Origin: Hymenobacter sp. YIM 151858-1
GTDB taxonomy: Bacteria > Bacteroidota > Bacteroidia > Cytophagales > Hymenobacteraceae
Assembly: GCF_025979705.1 (NCBI RefSeq)
Contig: NZ_CP110136.1
Span: 2,356,001 to 2,420,000, forward strand
DNA: 64,000 nt
Direction of reading: 5' to 3'
Under the pieces are notes generated by a model that did not search any database, was not told the origin of the DNA, and saw only the letters and a list, made by a program, of their open reading frames with translations. This document shows positions 1 to 9,534 of the stretch, one piece after another. The first letter of the stretch is position 1; each line of letters starts with the position of its first letter. A program made the translations under genes and the position numbers.

Positions 1-1
1 C

Positions 2-3000
2 GATGCCAAACCCGCGCAGCTGCCGGCCGCTGCCCGCAGCACGGCTCAGGCCCTAGGTCGGTACCGGGTGGTAACGGTGCAAATGGCCAACGTGCGCGCT
101 GCGCTGGCCCCGGCGGCCGGCGGCAGCAACGCCCGCGGGGCCGCCCCGGTAGTATCGTTGCCGTTGCCCGATGGCAGCTCGGGCCGCTTTCGGGTAACCG
201 AAAACCAGGTGATGGCGCCCGCGCTGGCGGCTCGTTATCCCGCCATCAAAACCTACACCGCACAGGGCATCGACGACCCCACGGCCACGGCCTACCTCGA
301 TGTTTCGCAGGCCGGGCTGCACGCCATGATTTTGTCGGCGGGCAACACGGTGTACGTCGACCCGACCCCGGGCGGGCCCGAGCACCTGGTGTTTTACAAG
401 CGCGACATCACCGATGCGGCGCTGGCCCGGCGCGTGTGCCTAACCCAAACGCCCTCGGTGCTCAACCAGCGCCTGAGCCCGCTGCAAGGCGGCACGGCGG
501 CCCGCAGCAACGGCACCCAGCTGCGTACCTACCGCCTGGCCATGGCCTGCACGGGCGAGTACGCGGCCAAAAAAGGCGGCACCACCGAAGGCGCCCTGGC
601 CGGCATTGTGGCCTCGGTAAACCGCGTGAGCGGGGTGTACGAAAAGGAGCTGTCGATTCGGTTGCAGCTGATTGGCAACACCGATCAGCTTATCTTCCTC
701 GACCCTGCTACCGACCCCTACACCAACGAAAGCTCCGAGGCTACCCTCAACACTAATCAGCAGATTACCGACCAGCGCATCGGGCCGGCCAACTACGATA
801 TCGGCCACGTGTTCACGACCGATGGCGGCGGCCTGGCGGGCCTGGGGGTGGTGTGCGTGGGCAACAACAAGGCCCGGGCCACCACCGGCCTGCCCAACCC
901 CGTGGGCGACGCTTTCGATATTGATTTTGTGGCGCACGAAATGGGCCACCAGTTTGGCGCCAGCCACACCTTCAACAGCAACGAGGCGGGTAACTGCAAC
1001 CCGGGTACCCGCTCGGGCTCGGCCGCTTACGAGCCGGGTTCGGGCTCCACCATCATGTCGTACGCGGGCATTTGCTCGCCGCAAAACCTGCAGGCCAACT
1101 CCGATGCGTATTTCCATACCCGCAGCTACGACGAAATCCTGGACCACGTAACCAACCGGGGCGCCTGCGCGGCCACCGCCAACACCGGCAACCGCCCGCC
1201 GGTGGCGAATGCGGGGGCTGATTACACCATCCCGAAAGGCACGCCCTTCGAGCTGACGGGCACTGCCTCCGACGCCGACGGCGACGCCCTCACCTACTGC
1301 TGGGAGGAATTTGACCTAGGGCCGGCCGGCAACCCCAACCAGCCGCAGGGCGACGCGCCGATTTTCCGCTCGTTTCCGCCTACCGCCAACCCCACGCGCG
1401 TTTTCCCGCGCCTGGGTGCCTTGCTGGGCAACCTCAGCACCATTGGCGAGGTGCTGCCGCAGTACGGCCGTATGCTCAACTTCCGGCTTACCGTGCGCGA
1501 CAACCGCGCGGGCGGGGGCGGCGTGAACTACGACGCCGTGCGGGTGCCCGTGGCCGACAACGCCGGGCCGTTTATCGTTACGTCGCCCAACGCCAACGTT
1601 ACCTGGCGCACCACTGTGCCGCAGCAGGTAACCTGGGACGTGGCCAATACCACGGCGGCGCCCGTAAGCGCGGCGCGGGTCGATATTCTGCTTTCGGTTG
1701 ACGGCGGCCTGACCTACCCCTACACGCTGGCCGCCGGCACCTCCAACGACGGGGCCGAGCAGGTAACCGTACCGGCCGGCGTGCCCGCCTCGGGGCAGGT
1801 GCGCCTGAAGGTGAAAGGCACCGGCAACATCTTCTTCGACATATCCGACCAGAATTTTACGCTGCAAACGCCCACCGGGCCGGGGTTCTTCCTGAGCAGC
1901 GACTGCGCCAACAGCACGCAGGCGCTTTGCCCCGGCAACTCGGTTAGCTGCAGCCTGAGCGTGGGCCAGGTGCTGGGCTTTGCGGGGCAGGTAAGCTTGT
2001 CGGCTACGGGCGTGCCGGCGGGCGTGAACATCGGCTTTGGCAGCACGCAGGTAGCGGCGGGCAGCACCACCACGCTCACCATTGGCGCCACGGCGGCGGC
2101 CGCCTCGGGCACCTACCCCATTACGGTAGTGGGCACCAGCGGCGGCACCACCGAAAGCCAGATTATCAACCTGGTGATTCGCAACTCGGCCAACGTGCCC
2201 CCCACGCTGCAGCAGCCCGCGGCCAACGCGCTCCGCACGCTGCCGCAACCGGTGTTCCGGTGGTCGGCCCTACCGGGCGCCACCTCCTACGATTTGCAGG
2301 TGGCCACCGATGCCGGCTTCAACAACGTGGTAATCAGCCAAACGGGACTGCAAACCAACTCGTACGCATCCGCCAGCGCGCTGCAGGAAAACGGCCGCTA
2401 TTACTGGCGGGTGCGCGGCACGGCCGAGTGCGGCGTGGGCAATTGGTCGGCAGGCGAGCAGTTTTACGTGGGCCGGCTTAGCTGCGCCACCTACGCGCCC
2501 ACGGGCCTGCCCCTTGCCATTGCCAACACCACCAACGCCACGGCCATTTCTACCATCACGGTAAACAGCGCCGAAGCGGTATCGGCCGTGCGGGTACGCG
2601 ATGTGCGCATAACCCACCGCGACCTGGGCGAGCTGGTGCTGGAGCTGCGCGGACCCGATAACACCCGCGTGCGCCTGGCTTCCTCGCCGTGTCCGGGCTT
2701 CGCCAACATCAATGCCAGCTTCGACGACGCGGCTACTACGGGAATCGTCTGCCCCATCAATACCGGCGGCACCTACCAACCCGAAAGCCCCCTGGCGGCC
2801 TTCCGTGGCACGCCCGCCAACGGCCCCTGGACGCTGCACGTGCTCGACGTGGCCCCCGGCAATGCCGGCTCGCTCACCAACTGGGTGCTGGAGCTTTGCA
2901 CCGTGCAGGATGCCGTTACGAGCAACCGCGGCACCAGGCAGCTGCAAGGCGTATCGGTGTTCCCCAACCCGAGCACCGGCCGCTTCGAGCTGAACGTGGA

Positions 3001-3196
3001 CAACAACCTGCGCGGCACTCTGCAGGTGCGTGTAACCGATGCCGTGGGCCGCACCGTGCTCAGCGAGCAGCTTACCAAGGGTGCCGGCCAGTTGCGCCAT
3101 ACCCTCGACCTAGGCAAGCTGAGCCAGGGCGTGTACCACCTGCAGGTGGAGTTGCCCGGCGGCGGCACGGCCATCGAGAAGCTGATGAAGCTGTAA
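2..3196 (+). CDS. Secreted reprolysin-like zinc metalloprotease with P domain and type IX secretion signal (5' end missing)
   Basis: The frame is open from the window edge, so the signal peptide and part of the propeptide lie to the left; 1064 residues remain. A metzincin zinc site HEMGHQFGASH (bases 935-967; three His ligands and catalytic Glu) marks an M12B/reprolysin-like protease, with the Met-turn candidate SGSTIMSYAG downstream. Then come a PKD-like module (about bases 1185-1560), Ig-like and fibronectin-type segments with WRVRG, and a proprotein-convertase P domain (about 2480-2910; LGELVLELRGPD, GPWTLHVLD). The last 80 residues (VFPNPSTGRF to IEKLMKL) are a type A type IX sorting domain, so the enzyme should cross the outer membrane by T9SS and be released or anchored at the surface. 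The native substrate cannot be told. Confidence 0.93.
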   Translation, partial: DAKPAQLPAAARSTAQALGRYRVVTVQMANVRAALAPAAGGSNARGAAPVVSLPLPDGSSGRFRVTENQVMAPALAARYPAIKTYTAQGIDDPTATAYLDVSQAGLHAMILSAGNTVYVDPTPGGPEHLVFYKRDITDAALARRVCLTQTPSVLNQRLSPLQGGTAARSNGTQLRTYRLAMACTGEYAAKKGGTTEGALAGIVASVNRVSGVYEKELSIRLQLIGNTDQLIFLDPATDPYTNESSEATLNTNQQITDQRIGPANYDIGHVFTTDGGGLAGLGVVCVGNNKARATTGLPNPVGDAFDIDFVAHEMGHQFGASHTFNSNEAGNCNPGTRSGSAAYEPGSGSTIMSYAGICSPQNLQANSDAYFHTRSYDEILDHVTNRGACAATANTGNRPPVANAGADYTIPKGTPFELTGTASDADGDALTYCWEEFDLGPAGNPNQPQGDAPIFRSFPPTANPTRVFPRLGALLGNLSTIGEVLPQYGRMLNFRLTVRDNRAGGGGVNYDAVRVPVADNAGPFIVTSPNANVTWRTTVPQQVTWDVANTTAAPVSAARVDILLSVDGGLTYPYTLAAGTSNDGAEQVTVPAGVPASGQVRLKVKGTGNIFFDISDQNFTLQTPTGPGFFLSSDCANSTQALCPGNSVSCSLSVGQVLGFAGQVSLSATGVPAGVNIGFGSTQVAAGSTTTLTIGATAAAASGTYPITVVGTSGGTTESQIINLVIRNSANVPPTLQQPAANALRTLPQPVFRWSALPGATSYDLQVATDAGFNNVVISQTGLQTNSYASASALQENGRYYWRVRGTAECGVGNWSAGEQFYVGRLSCATYAPTGLPLAIANTTNATAISTITVNSAEAVSAVRVRDVRITHRDLGELVLELRGPDNTRVRLASSPCPGFANINASFDDAATTGIVCPINTGGTYQPESPLAAFRGTPANGPWTLHVLDVAPGNAGSLTNWVLELCTVQDAVTSNRGTRQLQGVSVFPNPSTGRFELNVDNNLRGTLQVRVTDAVGRTVLSEQLTKGAGQLRHTLDLGKLSQGVYHLQVELPGGGTAIEKLMKL

Positions 3197-3225
3197 CCGG
3201 CTTTCCGTACTGCTGACGCGACCAA

Positions 3226-3266
3226 GCGGCGGCTCCTGCCCGGGCAGGAGCCGCCGCTCGGCTTTT
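3226..3266 (+). terminator. Palindromic terminator of the metalloprotease gene
   Basis: Two perfect 16-base arms (3226-3241 and 3242-3257) meet with no spacer and are followed by a short T-rich run (CTTTTA). It begins 30 bases after the protease stop codon. Confidence 0.75.
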
Positions 3267-3285
3267 ATTCAGGTCGTAAGTTCGG

Positions 3286-3610
3286 TCATGCTGAGCAAAG
3301 TCGAACCATCTCTACCGCTTCGTCGGCACGTCATGTCGAGCTTGCCGAGGCATCTCGCTGGCTAGTCTTGTCATCCTGAGCAAAGCGAAGGACCTTATCA
3401 CGTCAGGACCTCACGGGACCCCTCCGGGGCACGGCCCCCTACCTCGCTCCATGCGCGACATCGTAGAGAGGAAAGCGGTTGCTATCGGACGTCAGCACGC
3501 GAGATGTCTCGACAAGCTCGACATGACGGGCAGTGAACGGTGCAGACGAAGCGGCAGAGATGCTTGGCTGACGCCTTCCTGCGGTTCGGCAAGCTCAGCA
3601 TGACGTTCGA
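3286..3610. repeat. Composite intergenic repeat block, copy 1
   Basis: This gene-free stretch is built of pieces that recur elsewhere in the window: GTCATCCTGAGCAAAGCGAA at 3370 (again at 24673 and inverted at 62813), a CGTCATGTCGAGC / GCGAGATGTCTCGAC unit in both orientations (3330-3358 and 3494-3528), and a CTACCTCGCTCC segment (3438-3450). Bases 3481-3528 match 24753-24800 directly and 62712-62759 inverted, with few mismatches. No open frame with normal codon use and no transposase is present. Confidence 0.8.
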
Positions 3611-3652
3611 CGAGCCGGATGGCAGAACCCAAACCCGCTTTCGAGGCGGCGC

Positions 3653-5803
3653 CTACAACGCCACGCGCAATTGCGCTTTCACCTCGGAGCGTTGCGGGCC
3701 CTGAATTTCCTCCAGGCCCGAGCCCACGGTTTTTTGCCCGCGGTACGTGGTAGTGGCGTAGCGCACCCACATGGTAATGCGGCGGCCCAGCTTGTACTCG
3801 GCCAGGGCATACACGCGGGTGCCGCGGCCGGCCAGCGCCGGCACCGAAAAAGCGTACAGCACATCCTGTTCGTAGGCATACTGGCGGGTGTCGTAGTCGT
3901 CCGTATCGAAGAGGGCGTAACGCGCCGACAGGCGCAGGGCGCGCACAGGCTGCACGGTTACATCCTGCGCCAGCAGGTAGCCGGTGCGCCGCGGCCCTAG
4001 GAGCTGGCTGTAGTGGGTGCCCTGCAGGCGGGTGCGCAGGCTGAGGATGCTGCTCGGTCTGGTGTCGTAGAACAGCAGCAGGGAACGGCGCACGGTGGGC
4101 ACCGGCTCGGGCACGGGGCGCGGGCCGTCGGCGTCGTAGGCTTTTTGGCGGGTGCGCACCTGGGCGTAAAGCTGGCTCGTTTTGGTGGGCGCAAACGCCA
4201 CGCGCACCAGCCAATCGTAGCCGCGCGAGGGGGCGCTTACCTGGTAGCGCAACCACGGAAACCGAAACTGATCGTAGTAGGCCGCCAGCTCCCAGCGCGC
4301 CACCGGCCGCACTTTCAGGCCCAGGTACAAGCCGCTTTCGTTGATGGTGCGGGTGTTTTCGCCGAACGCATTGCCGTAGAGCGTATGAAAGTTGCGCGCG
4401 TAGTGCCGGTACAGCACGGCGGCATCTACATCCTGACCGAGGCTAGCCAGCAGGCCGTTTACGGTGCCCAGGCCGCCGCTGCTGCTGCGGGCCGTTTCGC
4501 CGAACAAGCTGAGGTTGCGCCAGCCGTAGCTGTAGTGCGCCGATACCGCCAGGTTTTGCTTCCCGCTGAACTCGAACAAATTGTACGGCTCGGGGCGGCG
4601 CTGCAAGGGCTGCCCGAAAGCGGTGCCTACGGCCGTCAGCCCCAGGCTCAGCTGGCGGCCTATGGGCGCAAAGCTCACGTTGCCGCCCACCATGCCCTCG
4701 CGCAAACTGCGGCGGTTGCGCAGCTCCGAGGCCGTGCGGTGGAAACCCGTCAGCAGCAAGCCCGAGGCAAAATCCGTGGCTTCTTCCTCCAACGAGTCGG
4801 CCACGGCGGTGCGCAGCGTCGCATCCACGCGCTTCAGCGAGGCAAAACCGGTGAGGCGCCAACCCGGTGTCGGCGCTACCGTGGCCGCTGCTCCGCGGAA
4901 AAACGCGCTTTCGAGCACCGAGGTGTAGGGACGGATGCCCAGGTTAGAGCGGCGCAGCGTGGTAATGGTTTCGGCCCCCTTGCCCACCTGCAACCCCGAC
5001 GACAGCAGCAGCCCTTGCCCGAACTGCAGCTGGTAGTCGCCTACAATCACGGCCTTCAGCCGGCCGCGCTCAAACAGCCCTAGGTGCGCCGAGTAATAAT
5101 CGAAGCCGTAGCGGCGGGTACCCGGGCTCCAGATGAGTTGCTCGCCGGCGTCTTTTTCGGCCGCCAGGCCAATGCTGAAATCGCGCGCGTGGCTGGTTCG
5201 GAAGCGTACCAACAGCTTATCGGGCGAGCCTAAATAGCGGCTGGCTGGGGTGCCGTTGCTGTTGAGGGTGGGCGCCGTGTAACCTTTGCGCTGCTGCAGC
5301 ACCCGCTCGTAGCGGATGAACAGCGCGTTGTTTTCTTCCTGCCGAATGCGCTGCCACAGCGGCCCGCGCACCGCGTTGCCGCTCGGCTCGCCCACCGTCA
5401 CGAAGGGCGCCAGCCGGTAAATGGTGCGCAAATCCAGCTCGTCGATGCTTTGCAGCTCATACAGGCTCAGCAGGGCTCCGTTTCGCTCGCGGTGCTCGAG
5501 CAGGGCCGTAACCTGCGCCGGCGAGAGCAGCAGCAGGCTCGTCAGCTCCTCGCGGGTGGCGGTGTTCAGGTTGAGCGGCGTTTGCAGGTATTGCAGCAGG
5601 GTTTCGTACAGGTCCTCGTAGGGCTGCTGGTCGCTTTGCGGCTCGGCAAACAGCTCCTGCAGCAGCCGGTCGAGGTCGGGGCGCGGGCGCGGGTAGTCCT
5701 GCACCTGGGCCTGCGCGCGCGGCGCACCTAGGGCGCACAGGGCCGCGAGCAGCAGCCCCGCTCCTGCCCGGCCGCGGCGCACTTGGTTACCTAGGCAGCT
5801 CAT
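3653..5803 (-). CDS. Helix-hairpin-helix protein with C-terminal outer-membrane-type region
   Basis: 716 residues. An N-terminal signal peptide (LLLAALCALGAPRAQAQ, to about residue 33) precedes a ComEA-like helix-hairpin-helix stretch at about 72-135 (LNLNTATREELTSLL, LLEHRERNGALLSLYELQSI). The remaining 570 residues alternate polar and aromatic residues in short strands with Tyr/Arg/Gly turns, like an outer-membrane barrel. HhH units bind DNA in ComEA, but here they may only be a periplasmic interaction domain. The ATG overlaps the stop of the upstream PorV-like gene (ATGA, 5800-5803), so the two are probably translationally coupled. The function is not known to me; DNA binding or uptake is only a guess. 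Confidence 0.8.
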   Translation of the reverse strand: MSCLGNQVRRGRAGAGLLLAALCALGAPRAQAQVQDYPRPRPDLDRLLQELFAEPQSDQQPYEDLYETLLQYLQTPLNLNTATREELTSLLLLSPAQVTALLEHRERNGALLSLYELQSIDELDLRTIYRLAPFVTVGEPSGNAVRGPLWQRIRQEENNALFIRYERVLQQRKGYTAPTLNSNGTPASRYLGSPDKLLVRFRTSHARDFSIGLAAEKDAGEQLIWSPGTRRYGFDYYSAHLGLFERGRLKAVIVGDYQLQFGQGLLLSSGLQVGKGAETITTLRRSNLGIRPYTSVLESAFFRGAAATVAPTPGWRLTGFASLKRVDATLRTAVADSLEEEATDFASGLLLTGFHRTASELRNRRSLREGMVGGNVSFAPIGRQLSLGLTAVGTAFGQPLQRRPEPYNLFEFSGKQNLAVSAHYSYGWRNLSLFGETARSSSGGLGTVNGLLASLGQDVDAAVLYRHYARNFHTLYGNAFGENTRTINESGLYLGLKVRPVARWELAAYYDQFRFPWLRYQVSAPSRGYDWLVRVAFAPTKTSQLYAQVRTRQKAYDADGPRPVPEPVPTVRRSLLLFYDTRPSSILSLRTRLQGTHYSQLLGPRRTGYLLAQDVTVQPVRALRLSARYALFDTDDYDTRQYAYEQDVLYAFSVPALAGRGTRVYALAEYKLGRRITMWVRYATTTYRGQKTVGSGLEEIQGPQRSEVKAQLRVAL

Positions 5804-6672
5804 GGCGCGGCTTCGGGTTTGGGTTCGAAGCGCAGGCTTACGCTCAGGTGCTGGCTCAGGCCCAGCGCGTTGTGCCAGGCCGCGGCGTAATCAAGCCGAG
5901 CGCGGCCAAAGCGCAGCCCCAGGCCGCCGGTCATCTGCCCGGTTAGCGTAGCCACGCCGGCGCGCAGCGCCAGCGCCTCGGCGGCCTGGTACTCGAGGCC
6001 GGCCTTGAAGTCGGCGGCCTGCTCTACGTCCTTTTCGGTTTCAATCAGCAGCAGCACTTTGGGCGCGGCGCGGTAGCTAAGGCCGGCCTTCAGCACGGTA
6101 GGCACGCGCTCGGTCTGATACTCGGCCAGCCGGGCCTGGTTGAGGTTGTAGAGGTAGGCCCCGAAAGTCAGCTTCTGCGGAATCACCTCGGCCTGCCCGC
6201 CCAGCGACAACGCCACCGCGCGGCGGCTGCCCAGCCCCTCGATGCGCACTTGCAGCACATCGGCCCGCGCGCCCACGCTGAAAAGCCCCAGGCGGTAACC
6301 GTAGCCCACGCCGGCCCGCTGCTCGTTGTAGAGCTTGCCGCCAAAACGCTGCAGTTCCACGCCCACCACGCCGTGCGGCGCTGCCGTACCAGCGCTACCC
6401 GCGGGCTGCCTACCTAGGGGCAATGCCGCGGCCAAAGCAGCCGTGCCAAACTCCGGAATCAGAAACCGATTATCGGCGTACACCGCGGCTTCGGGCCGCG
6501 TGAGGGCGCCCAGGCCCGCTACGTTGTTGCCCACAGCCCATACATCGGCCAGCGTAACGGCCGCGTTGCCCAACGCAGCTGCGCGCCCACCGCGAACACC
6601 GGGCCCGTTGCCCTGCGCCGCGCCGAAAAGCGGTAAAAAGACGAATAACAGCCCTAAGTATAGTTTTGGCAT
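5800..6672 (-). CDS. PorV/PorQ-like outer-membrane barrel protein
   Basis: 290 residues from the ATG at 6672; an in-frame ATG at 6684 is an alternative, and both give a signal peptide ending near LFGAAQ. After it come GVRGGRAAALGNAAVTLADVWAVGNNVAGL and repeated amphipathic strands ending in SLRFEP, typical of the PorV/PorQ (FadL-like) barrels of Bacteroidota. PorV proper is the T9SS shuttle protein; this shorter paralogue may be unrelated to secretion. It is the first gene of a two-gene unit with the HhH protein. The family call is moderate; the function is unknown. Confidence 0.7.
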   Translation of the reverse strand: MPKLYLGLLFVFLPLFGAAQGNGPGVRGGRAAALGNAAVTLADVWAVGNNVAGLGALTRPEAAVYADNRFLIPEFGTAALAAALPLGRQPAGSAGTAAPHGVVGVELQRFGGKLYNEQRAGVGYGYRLGLFSVGARADVLQVRIEGLGSRRAVALSLGGQAEVIPQKLTFGAYLYNLNQARLAEYQTERVPTVLKAGLSYRAAPKVLLLIETEKDVEQAADFKAGLEYQAAEALALRAGVATLTGQMTGGLGLRFGRARLDYAAAWHNALGLSQHLSVSLRFEPKPEAAP

Positions 6673-6723
6673 AAGCACGCACATTACGACGCTATAAAGT
6701 TCTGAAGAAGAACCGGCAACAAA

Positions 6724-6757
6724 AAAGCCCCGACGCCTTTACCGGCACCGGGGCTTT
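6724..6757. terminator. Terminator of the S46 peptidase gene
   Basis: Stem AAAGCCCCG (6724-6732) / CGGGGCTTT (6749-6757) with A and T runs on both sides. It sits 29 bases past the peptidase stop codon and could work in either direction. Confidence 0.8.
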
Positions 6758-6785
6758 CGCAATACGGCAAAAAACCACCTAGGGC

Positions 6786-9059
6786 TTACTGGCCAGCCGA
6801 AGCCGCCTCGCCCTTTTTCTTCTTCGTTTTCACCTTCACTTTGGTCGATTTGGCATCGGCGCCGGGGGTGTTGGCGGCCACGCTGGCGTTGGGGTTCGGG
6901 CCGTTGTTTACAATCGTCATTTCATCGACGATGTGCTTGGCGCCGCCCAGCTTCTCGATGCACCACAGCACGTAGCGAATGTCGGCGTTGATGCAGCGCT
7001 TCAGGTCGGGGTCGTAGGCCAAGTCGCCGGTCATGGCTTCCCAGTTGCCGTCGAAGGCCAGGCCAATCAGCTCGCCGCGGCCGTTGATAACCGGCGAGCC
7101 GGAGTTGCCGCCCGTAATGTCGTTGTCGGTGATGAACGCAACGGGCAGGGTGCCGTTTTTATCGGCGAAGCGGCCAAAATCCTTGGCCTGCAGCAGCTGG
7201 CTTTGCTTGGCCGGCACCACAAACTCGGGGTTGGTGTTGTCTTCCTTTTCCAGAATGCCCTGGCCGGTAGTGTAGTAGTTGTACTGCACGGCGTCGCGGC
7301 CTTTGTAGGCGCGCACGGTGCCGTAGCTCAGGCGCAAGGTAGAGTTGGCATCGGGCGAGTACACCTTGCTGGCGTTTTTCTCGCGCAGGGCGGCTACGTA
7401 CAGGCGGTTGGCGCGCACGAGGCTGGCTTGCAGGGCCTGCGTTTTGGGCAGGATGTTCTGCACGTAGTTCGAGTAGATCGACTGGAACGTTTTAAACGCC
7501 GGATCGGCCTCCAGCTTAGCCGCCGTGGGCGCCGCCAGGAAAGCTTCAACCTTGGCTTTCGAGGTCAGCAGCGAGTTGCCGAACACGTAGTCGGCGTACT
7601 TCGCCATCGAGCCGCCGTACTGCTTTTGCACCGTCTGGAACACGTCGGGCTGTTGCTCCTTGGGCACATCCTGCATGTACAGACCTAGGAGCGCGGCAAA
7701 CACCTTCTTGTCGGTGGCGGCGCTGTAGTCCTTGAAGTGCTCGGCTACGGGCTCTTTCAGGTCCTCAACGGCTTTCTGCACGGCCGCTTTGTCGGTGCCT
7801 TTCAGGGCCTGGTACAGCGGCATCATGCGCGAGGCCAGCGTGATGATTTCGGTGCCGAAAGCGCCTTCGTTCACGTACTGGGCGCTCAGGTTGTACTGGC
7901 GCAAGCCTTCGTAGGCCTGGTTGATGTCCTGGAGCACCGCGCCGTACTGCTGCTGGCGGGCGGGGTCGGCGGCAATCCATTGGGCCAGGGAGGCCTCTTC
8001 GCCTTTCTTCTGGTCCACGGTTTTCAGGCGTTTCATGCCCTCGTTTTGGCCGATGAAGTACTTCCAGTAGTTGGCAATGTTGGCGTACTTCGAGGCGTAG
8101 GCCAGGCGCAGGGCCGGGTCGCGGTCCATGTCTTCCTTCCAAAGCTTCAGGCGGGTGTCGCGCAGTTTAATGCGGGCGGGGTTGCTTTGGTCGAGCGTCA
8201 GCTGCAGGCCAGCGGCGGGCAAAAAGCGCTGCGTACGGCCGGGGAAGCCAAACACCATCGAAAAGTCGCCCTCGCTTACGCCCTGCAGGCTCACGGGCAG
8301 GTGCTTTTTGGGGATGTAGGGCACGTTGTCGGCTGCGAAGCCGGCAGTGGGCTTGTTGTCCTTGGAAGCGTACACCCGGAACAGCGAGAAGTCGCCGGTG
8401 TGGCGGGGCCACATCCAGTTGTCGGTGTCGCCGCCGAACTTACCTACGGCTTCGGGCGGAGCACCTACCAGGCGCACGTCGCCGAAGCGCTGGTACACAA
8501 ACAGGTAGTACTCGTTGCCGGCAAACATGTCGCGCACGTAGGCCACGTACTGGCCGTTTTCCTTGGCGGCGTTGGCCAGCTCGCGCTGGCGCTGCTGCAC
8601 CGTGGCCATGCGCTCGGCCTCGGGCGTTTGGGGCGTAATGCCCTCCAGCACCTTGCCGGTTACGTCCTCCATGCGCACCAGAATATCCACGAACAAGCCG
8701 GGGTTGGCTTTCTCGTCGGCGCGGGTCTGGGCGTAGAAGCCGTTTTGCAGGATGTTGTTCTGCGTGGTGCTGTGGCTCTGGATGGCGTCGTAACCGCAGT
8801 GGTGGTTGGTGAGCAACAGGCCTTCCTTCGACACGAACTCGCCGGTGCAGAAACCGCCCAGCTGCACGATGGCATCCTTGAGCGAGGCGTTGTTCACGTC
8901 GTAAATTTCTTCGGGCGTAAGCTTGAGGCCCTTCTTCTGCATGTCGGCGTGGTTGAGGCGCTTAACCAGCAGCGGTAGCCACATGCCTTCGTCGGCGCGG
9001 GCTACGGCGGGCAGCAACAGTGCCAGCAGCAGGCCTTTCAGCCAGGAGCGTTTGAGCAT
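6786..9059 (-). CDS. S46 family dipeptidyl-peptidase, DPP7-type
   Basis: 757 residues from the ATG at 9059, chosen because a signal peptide (LLLALLLPAVARA) follows at once and a -7 box lies upstream; the frame upstream is non-coding in character. S46 enzymes cut dipeptides from peptide N-termini in the periplasm with a chymotrypsin-like triad. The His region TNHHCGYDAI is at about 84-93 and the nucleophile is in GGNSGSPV (Ser 653). Eighteen residues on, AFDGNWEAM places Gly where family DPP7 has Gly673 and DPP11 has Arg673, so a preference for hydrophobic P1 over acidic residues is inferred. The C-terminal 35 residues are a Lys-rich, Ala-rich tail not needed for the fold. Confidence 0.95.
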   Translation of the reverse strand: MLKRSWLKGLLLALLLPAVARADEGMWLPLLVKRLNHADMQKKGLKLTPEEIYDVNNASLKDAIVQLGGFCTGEFVSKEGLLLTNHHCGYDAIQSHSTTQNNILQNGFYAQTRADEKANPGLFVDILVRMEDVTGKVLEGITPQTPEAERMATVQQRQRELANAAKENGQYVAYVRDMFAGNEYYLFVYQRFGDVRLVGAPPEAVGKFGGDTDNWMWPRHTGDFSLFRVYASKDNKPTAGFAADNVPYIPKKHLPVSLQGVSEGDFSMVFGFPGRTQRFLPAAGLQLTLDQSNPARIKLRDTRLKLWKEDMDRDPALRLAYASKYANIANYWKYFIGQNEGMKRLKTVDQKKGEEASLAQWIAADPARQQQYGAVLQDINQAYEGLRQYNLSAQYVNEGAFGTEIITLASRMMPLYQALKGTDKAAVQKAVEDLKEPVAEHFKDYSAATDKKVFAALLGLYMQDVPKEQQPDVFQTVQKQYGGSMAKYADYVFGNSLLTSKAKVEAFLAAPTAAKLEADPAFKTFQSIYSNYVQNILPKTQALQASLVRANRLYVAALREKNASKVYSPDANSTLRLSYGTVRAYKGRDAVQYNYYTTGQGILEKEDNTNPEFVVPAKQSQLLQAKDFGRFADKNGTLPVAFITDNDITGGNSGSPVINGRGELIGLAFDGNWEAMTGDLAYDPDLKRCINADIRYVLWCIEKLGGAKHIVDEMTIVNNGPNPNASVAANTPGADAKSTKVKVKTKKKKGEAASAGQ

Positions 9060-9116
9060 TGGTGGGAGGATAGAATGTGGTGAAAAGAGTGGAAATTGCC
9101 CGGGGCAACCCCGAAC

Positions 9117-9124
9117 CAAACTTA
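9117..9124 (-). promoter_or_regulatory. -7 promoter box of the S46 peptidase gene
   Basis: TAAGTTTG on the minus strand matches the Bacteroidota -7 consensus TAnnTTTG and would give a leader of about 50 bases. No clear -33 TTTG is seen. Confidence 0.5.
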
Positions 9125-9193
9125 CGAAGCCGGGCGTTGCCGCCCTAACACCCGTTTGGTTTGGCCGGGCGGGCACTTTCAGCAACACCACCC

Positions 9194-9421
9194 ATGGCAG
9201 CCCTGTTCAAACACTTTTTCCTGGCGTTGGTGTGGGTGTATCGGCACCTGATTTCGCCGCTCAAGCCTGCCACCTGCCGCTACACGCCCACTTGCTCGGC
9301 CTACGCCACCGAGGCCATTCGGCGCCACGGCCCGTGGCGCGGGGGCTGGCTGGCACTGCGCCGCATCGGGCGCTGCCACCCCTGGGGCGGCTTCGGCTAC
9401 GACCCCGTTCCGGAAAAGTGA
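9194..9421 (+). CDS. yidD: YidD, membrane protein insertion efficiency factor
   Basis: 75 residues starting at the ATG at 9194 (MAALFKHFF); the upstream in-frame extension overlaps the divergent promoter and is ignored. YidD is a small inner-membrane-associated protein that helps YidC insert proteins. The family signature is clear: [19 protein letters not shown] followed by [15 protein letters not shown]. An amphipathic N-terminal helix is present. The gene stands alone here, not beside rnpA and yidC as in many bacteria. Confidence 0.95.
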   Translation: MAALFKHFFLALVWVYRHLISPLKPATCRYTPTCSAYATEAIRRHGPWRGGWLALRRIGRCHPWGGFGYDPVPEK

Positions 9422-9534
9422 TTGGCTGGCACCTAGGGTTGGATGCCAAAGCTGCTTCTCGGCCCTAGGTGGTGCGTTTGCGTATAGCAGCTAGGTACGC
9501 CCGCAGGCCGGGCGTTTTACTGGCACTATCCGCA

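Noticed and set aside
3286-3610. CRISPR array in the repeat-rich gaps
   Set aside because: Units vary in orientation and spacing, with no regular repeat-spacer pattern and no cas gene in the window.
7737-8978. Long plus-strand frame (413 codons) opposite the S46 peptidase
   Set aside because: Antisense to a well-supported gene; the translation is His/Val/Gly-rich low complexity that follows the GC-rich codon pattern of the real gene.
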